A DNA stretch of 7,413 bases from an uncultured Oscillospiraceae bacterium. Its GTDB lineage: Bacteria; Bacillota; Clostridia; Oscillospirales; Oscillospiraceae. The DNA is taken from assembly GCA_934662925.1 (NCBI GenBank), contig CAKUKL010000067.1, forward strand, positions 1 to 7,413, given 5' to 3'. How positions within the stretch are numbered: position 1 is the first letter of the stretch; the number at the start of each line of letters is the position of its first letter. Under the pieces are notes generated by a model. The model was not told the origin of the DNA and did no database searches. It was given only the letters and a program-made list of their open reading frames with translations. This document shows positions 5,484 through 7,413 of this stretch, in pieces. The position numbers and the translations under genes were made by a program.

Positions 5484-7413
5484 CACCTCAGGAGCAATAC
5501 GAACATCTTGTGGAGACGGTAAAGGGCTACAACCCGGCGGCGGGCTTTGACCAGATACGCGCCGCCTATGAATTCGCCGATACCCACCACGCGGGGCAGA
5601 ACCGCAAGGACGGCTCGCCCTTTATCACACATCCCCTGGCGGTGGCACAGATCGTGGCGGAGGAGCTGCACCTGGACACAGAGTCTATTGTGGCGGCCCT
5701 GCTGCACGACACCATCGAGGATACCACCGCCACCCACGAGGAGCTGGCAAAGCTGTTTTCCCCTACGGTGGCGGATCTGGTGGAGGGCGTCAGCAAACTG
5801 ACGCGGGTCCACTACACCTCCAAAGAAGAGGAGCAGATGGAGAACCTGCGGAAGATGCTCATGGCCATGGCTAAGGACATCCGGGTCATCCTCATCAAGA
5901 TCTCCGACCGGCTGCACAATATGCGCACCATGGAGTACCAGACGCCGGAGAAGCAGAAGCAGAAGTCCTTTGAGACTATGGAGATCTACGCTCCCATCGC
6001 ACACCGACTGGGTATGCAGAAGATGAAATGGGAGCTGGAGGACCTGTCGCTGAAGTATCTGGACCCGGTGGGCTACCGGGAGATCACCGAGGCGCTGGAT
6101 GAGAAGGCCGCGGAGTACGACGGGTTCATGTCCGCCGTGCACGACCGCATCGTCACGCGGCTGAAGGAGGAGGGCATCGACGCCACGGTCTACGGCCGGA
6201 TGAAGCACCCCTACTCCATCTACCGCAAAATGTACACCCAGAACAAGAGCCTGGACGATGTGTTCGACCTGTTCGCCTTCCGGGTCATTGTGGACACGGT
6301 GGCGGACTGCTACAACGTGCTGGGCATCATCCACGACCTGTTCAAGCCCATTCTGGGCCGGTTCAAGGACTACATCGGCACGCCGAAGCCCAATATGTAC
6401 CAGAGCCTGCACACCACGGTGGTGGGCGAGAGCGGCATCCCCTTCGAGGTACAGATCCGGACGAAGGAGATGCACGAGGTGGCGGAGTACGGCGTGGCCG
6501 CCCACTGGAAGTACAAGCAGAACGGCCAGGGCGCCGGGGACGAGCGCAGCTATGAGTGGGTGCGCCGCCTGCTGGAAAATCAGGAGGACGCCGACGCCGA
6601 GGACTTCATCCACTCCCTGAAGGTGGATATGTTCGCCGACGAGGTGTTCGTGTTCACCCCCAACGGCGACGTGATCAACCTGCCGGCCGGGGCCACGCCC
6701 ATCGACTTCGCCTATACCATACACTCCGCCATCGGCAACCACATGGTGGGCGCCAAGGTCAACGGGCGGATCGTGCAGTTCGACTACCACCTCCGCAACG
6801 GCGACGTGGTGGAGGTGATGACCAGCAAATCCGCCCACGGTCCCAGCCGTGACTGGGTGAAGATCGCCCGCAGCAGCAACGCCCGCAGCAAGATACGCCA
6901 GTGGTTCAAGAAGGAAAAGCGGGACGAGAACATCGTCAACGGCCGTCAGAGCTTCGAGTCGGAGCTGAAGCGCACCGGCGTGACGCTGAAGGAGCTGACC
7001 AACGAGGAGAACCTGCCCGGTGTGCTGAAGAAACTGTGCTTCACGTCGCTGGACGATATGTACGCCGCCATCGGCTACGGCGGCATCTCCGCCCTGAAGG
7101 TCATGGGGCGGCTGCGGGAGGACATCCAGCGCATCATCCACCAGCACCAGACGGAGCGGCAGGAGGAGGTGCCTGTGGCGGACCAGCCGCAGCTCATGCG
7201 TCCCGCTGTGCCCCAGCGCGCCAAGGGCGAGCAGGGGATCGTGGTGGAGGGTCTGACCAACTGTCTGGTGAAGTTCTCCAAGTGCTGCACCCCTGTGCCG
7301 GGAGACGATATCGTGGGCTTCATCACCCGCGGCTACGGCATTTCCGTGCACCGGGCGGACTGTCCCAACGCGGACCCGGCCCGGCGCAAGCCCAGCGAGG
7401 CGGGCCGGTGGAT
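5480..7413 (+). CDS. relA: Bifunctional (p)ppGpp synthetase/hydrolase Rel (3' end cut by window edge)
   Basis: This is the long RelA/SpoT homologue controlling the stringent response. It makes pppGpp/ppGpp from ATP plus GTP/GDP on starved ribosomes and hydrolyses it. 644 codons are visible; the ACT/RRM C-terminus is beyond the window. The HD hydrolase domain (about 25-150) has HAGQNRKDG (37-45), ITHP with H51, HDTIED (76-81) and SDRLHN with D143. The synthetase domain (about 215-345) has YGRMKHPYSIYRK (238-250), RFKD (294-297), YQSLHTT (307-313) and EVQIRT (323-328). The RxKD motif marks the bifunctional Rel type, as opposed to ExDD in synthetase-only RelA. The TGS domain (about 386-447) follows, then a helical region. 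A zinc-finger-like block has KCCTPVPGDDIVGF (601-614) and HRADC (624-628). GTG at 5480 overlaps the recJ TGA as GTGA. No adenine phosphoribosyltransferase gene separates the two, unlike in many Firmicutes. The symbol rel is equally apt. Confidence 0.96.
   Translation, partial: MTPQEQYEHLVETVKGYNPAAGFDQIRAAYEFADTHHAGQNRKDGSPFITHPLAVAQIVAEELHLDTESIVAALLHDTIEDTTATHEELAKLFSPTVADLVEGVSKLTRVHYTSKEEEQMENLRKMLMAMAKDIRVILIKISDRLHNMRTMEYQTPEKQKQKSFETMEIYAPIAHRLGMQKMKWELEDLSLKYLDPVGYREITEALDEKAAEYDGFMSAVHDRIVTRLKEEGIDATVYGRMKHPYSIYRKMYTQNKSLDDVFDLFAFRVIVDTVADCYNVLGIIHDLFKPILGRFKDYIGTPKPNMYQSLHTTVVGESGIPFEVQIRTKEMHEVAEYGVAAHWKYKQNGQGAGDERSYEWVRRLLENQEDADAEDFIHSLKVDMFADEVFVFTPNGDVINLPAGATPIDFAYTIHSAIGNHMVGAKVNGRIVQFDYHLRNGDVVEVMTSKSAHGPSRDWVKIARSSNARSKIRQWFKKEKRDENIVNGRQSFESELKRTGVTLKELTNEENLPGVLKKLCFTSLDDMYAAIGYGGISALKVMGRLREDIQRIIHQHQTERQEEVPVADQPQLMRPAVPQRAKGEQGIVVEGLTNCLVKFSKCCTPVPGDDIVGFITRGYGISVHRADCPNADPARRKPSEAGRW

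Noticed and set aside
5423..7351. A 642-codon open frame on the minus strand opposite rel
   Set aside because: It lies wholly antisense to a clearly recognised Rel protein. Its translation is His/Val/Leu-rich with no domain, which is typical of the reverse strand of GC-rich genes lacking TTA, CTA and TCA codons.
1..7413. CRISPR, tRNA, rRNA, insertion sequence, toxin-antitoxin or phage-defence genes
   Set aside because: I looked on both strands and found no repeat-spacer pattern, tRNA-like cloverleaf, transposase or defence motif. The window is almost fully explained by ordinary chromosomal genes.

Overview
The window is a GC-rich chromosomal segment with strong G/C third-position codon use. 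It most resembles an anaerobic, low-branching Clostridia genome of the Oscillospiraceae/Ruminococcaceae type. That placement is inferred from the Rnf complex gene, a DUF975 membrane protein, a stand-alone E2-like acyltransferase and the recJ-rel pair, which are all typical of that group. Nothing in the window looks mobile: there are no IS elements, CRISPR array, tRNA or rRNA.

Layout, left to right. (1) The 5' two-thirds or more of rnfC runs leftward off the window edge (1-1226, minus). It has a readable promoter and a short hairpin in its leader. (2) A divergent intergenic region (1227-1509) holds the rnfC promoter, a 14-bp imperfect inverted repeat and a probable rightward promoter. (3) A DUF975-family polytopic membrane protein follows (1510-2274, plus). 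(4) A strong symmetric hairpin (2284-2316) sits between convergent genes and probably terminates both. (5) A stand-alone CAT/E2-like acyltransferase-fold protein (2321-3190, minus) lacks the usual catalytic His and Asp. (6) A second divergent region (about 3191-3392) has good sigma-A-type promoters in both directions and overlapping inverted repeats between them. (7) recJ (3393-5483, plus) overlaps by 4 nt the start of a bifunctional (p)ppGpp synthetase/hydrolase gene, rel (5480 to the right edge). The two form a translationally coupled operon.

The genes fall into at least four transcription units: rnfC and onward (left), the DUF975 gene alone, the E2-like gene alone, and recJ-rel (right). 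Functionally they cover membrane energy conservation (Rnf), an uncharacterised membrane protein, an uncharacterised acyltransferase-fold protein, DNA repair (RecJ) and the stringent response (Rel). I see no evidence that the units work together as one system, and I found no convincing undescribed system. The most interesting items are the catalytically degenerate E2-like protein and the inverted-repeat structures in the two divergent promoter regions. Promoter placement also argues for shorter starts for both the E2-like gene and recJ than the longest open frames suggest.
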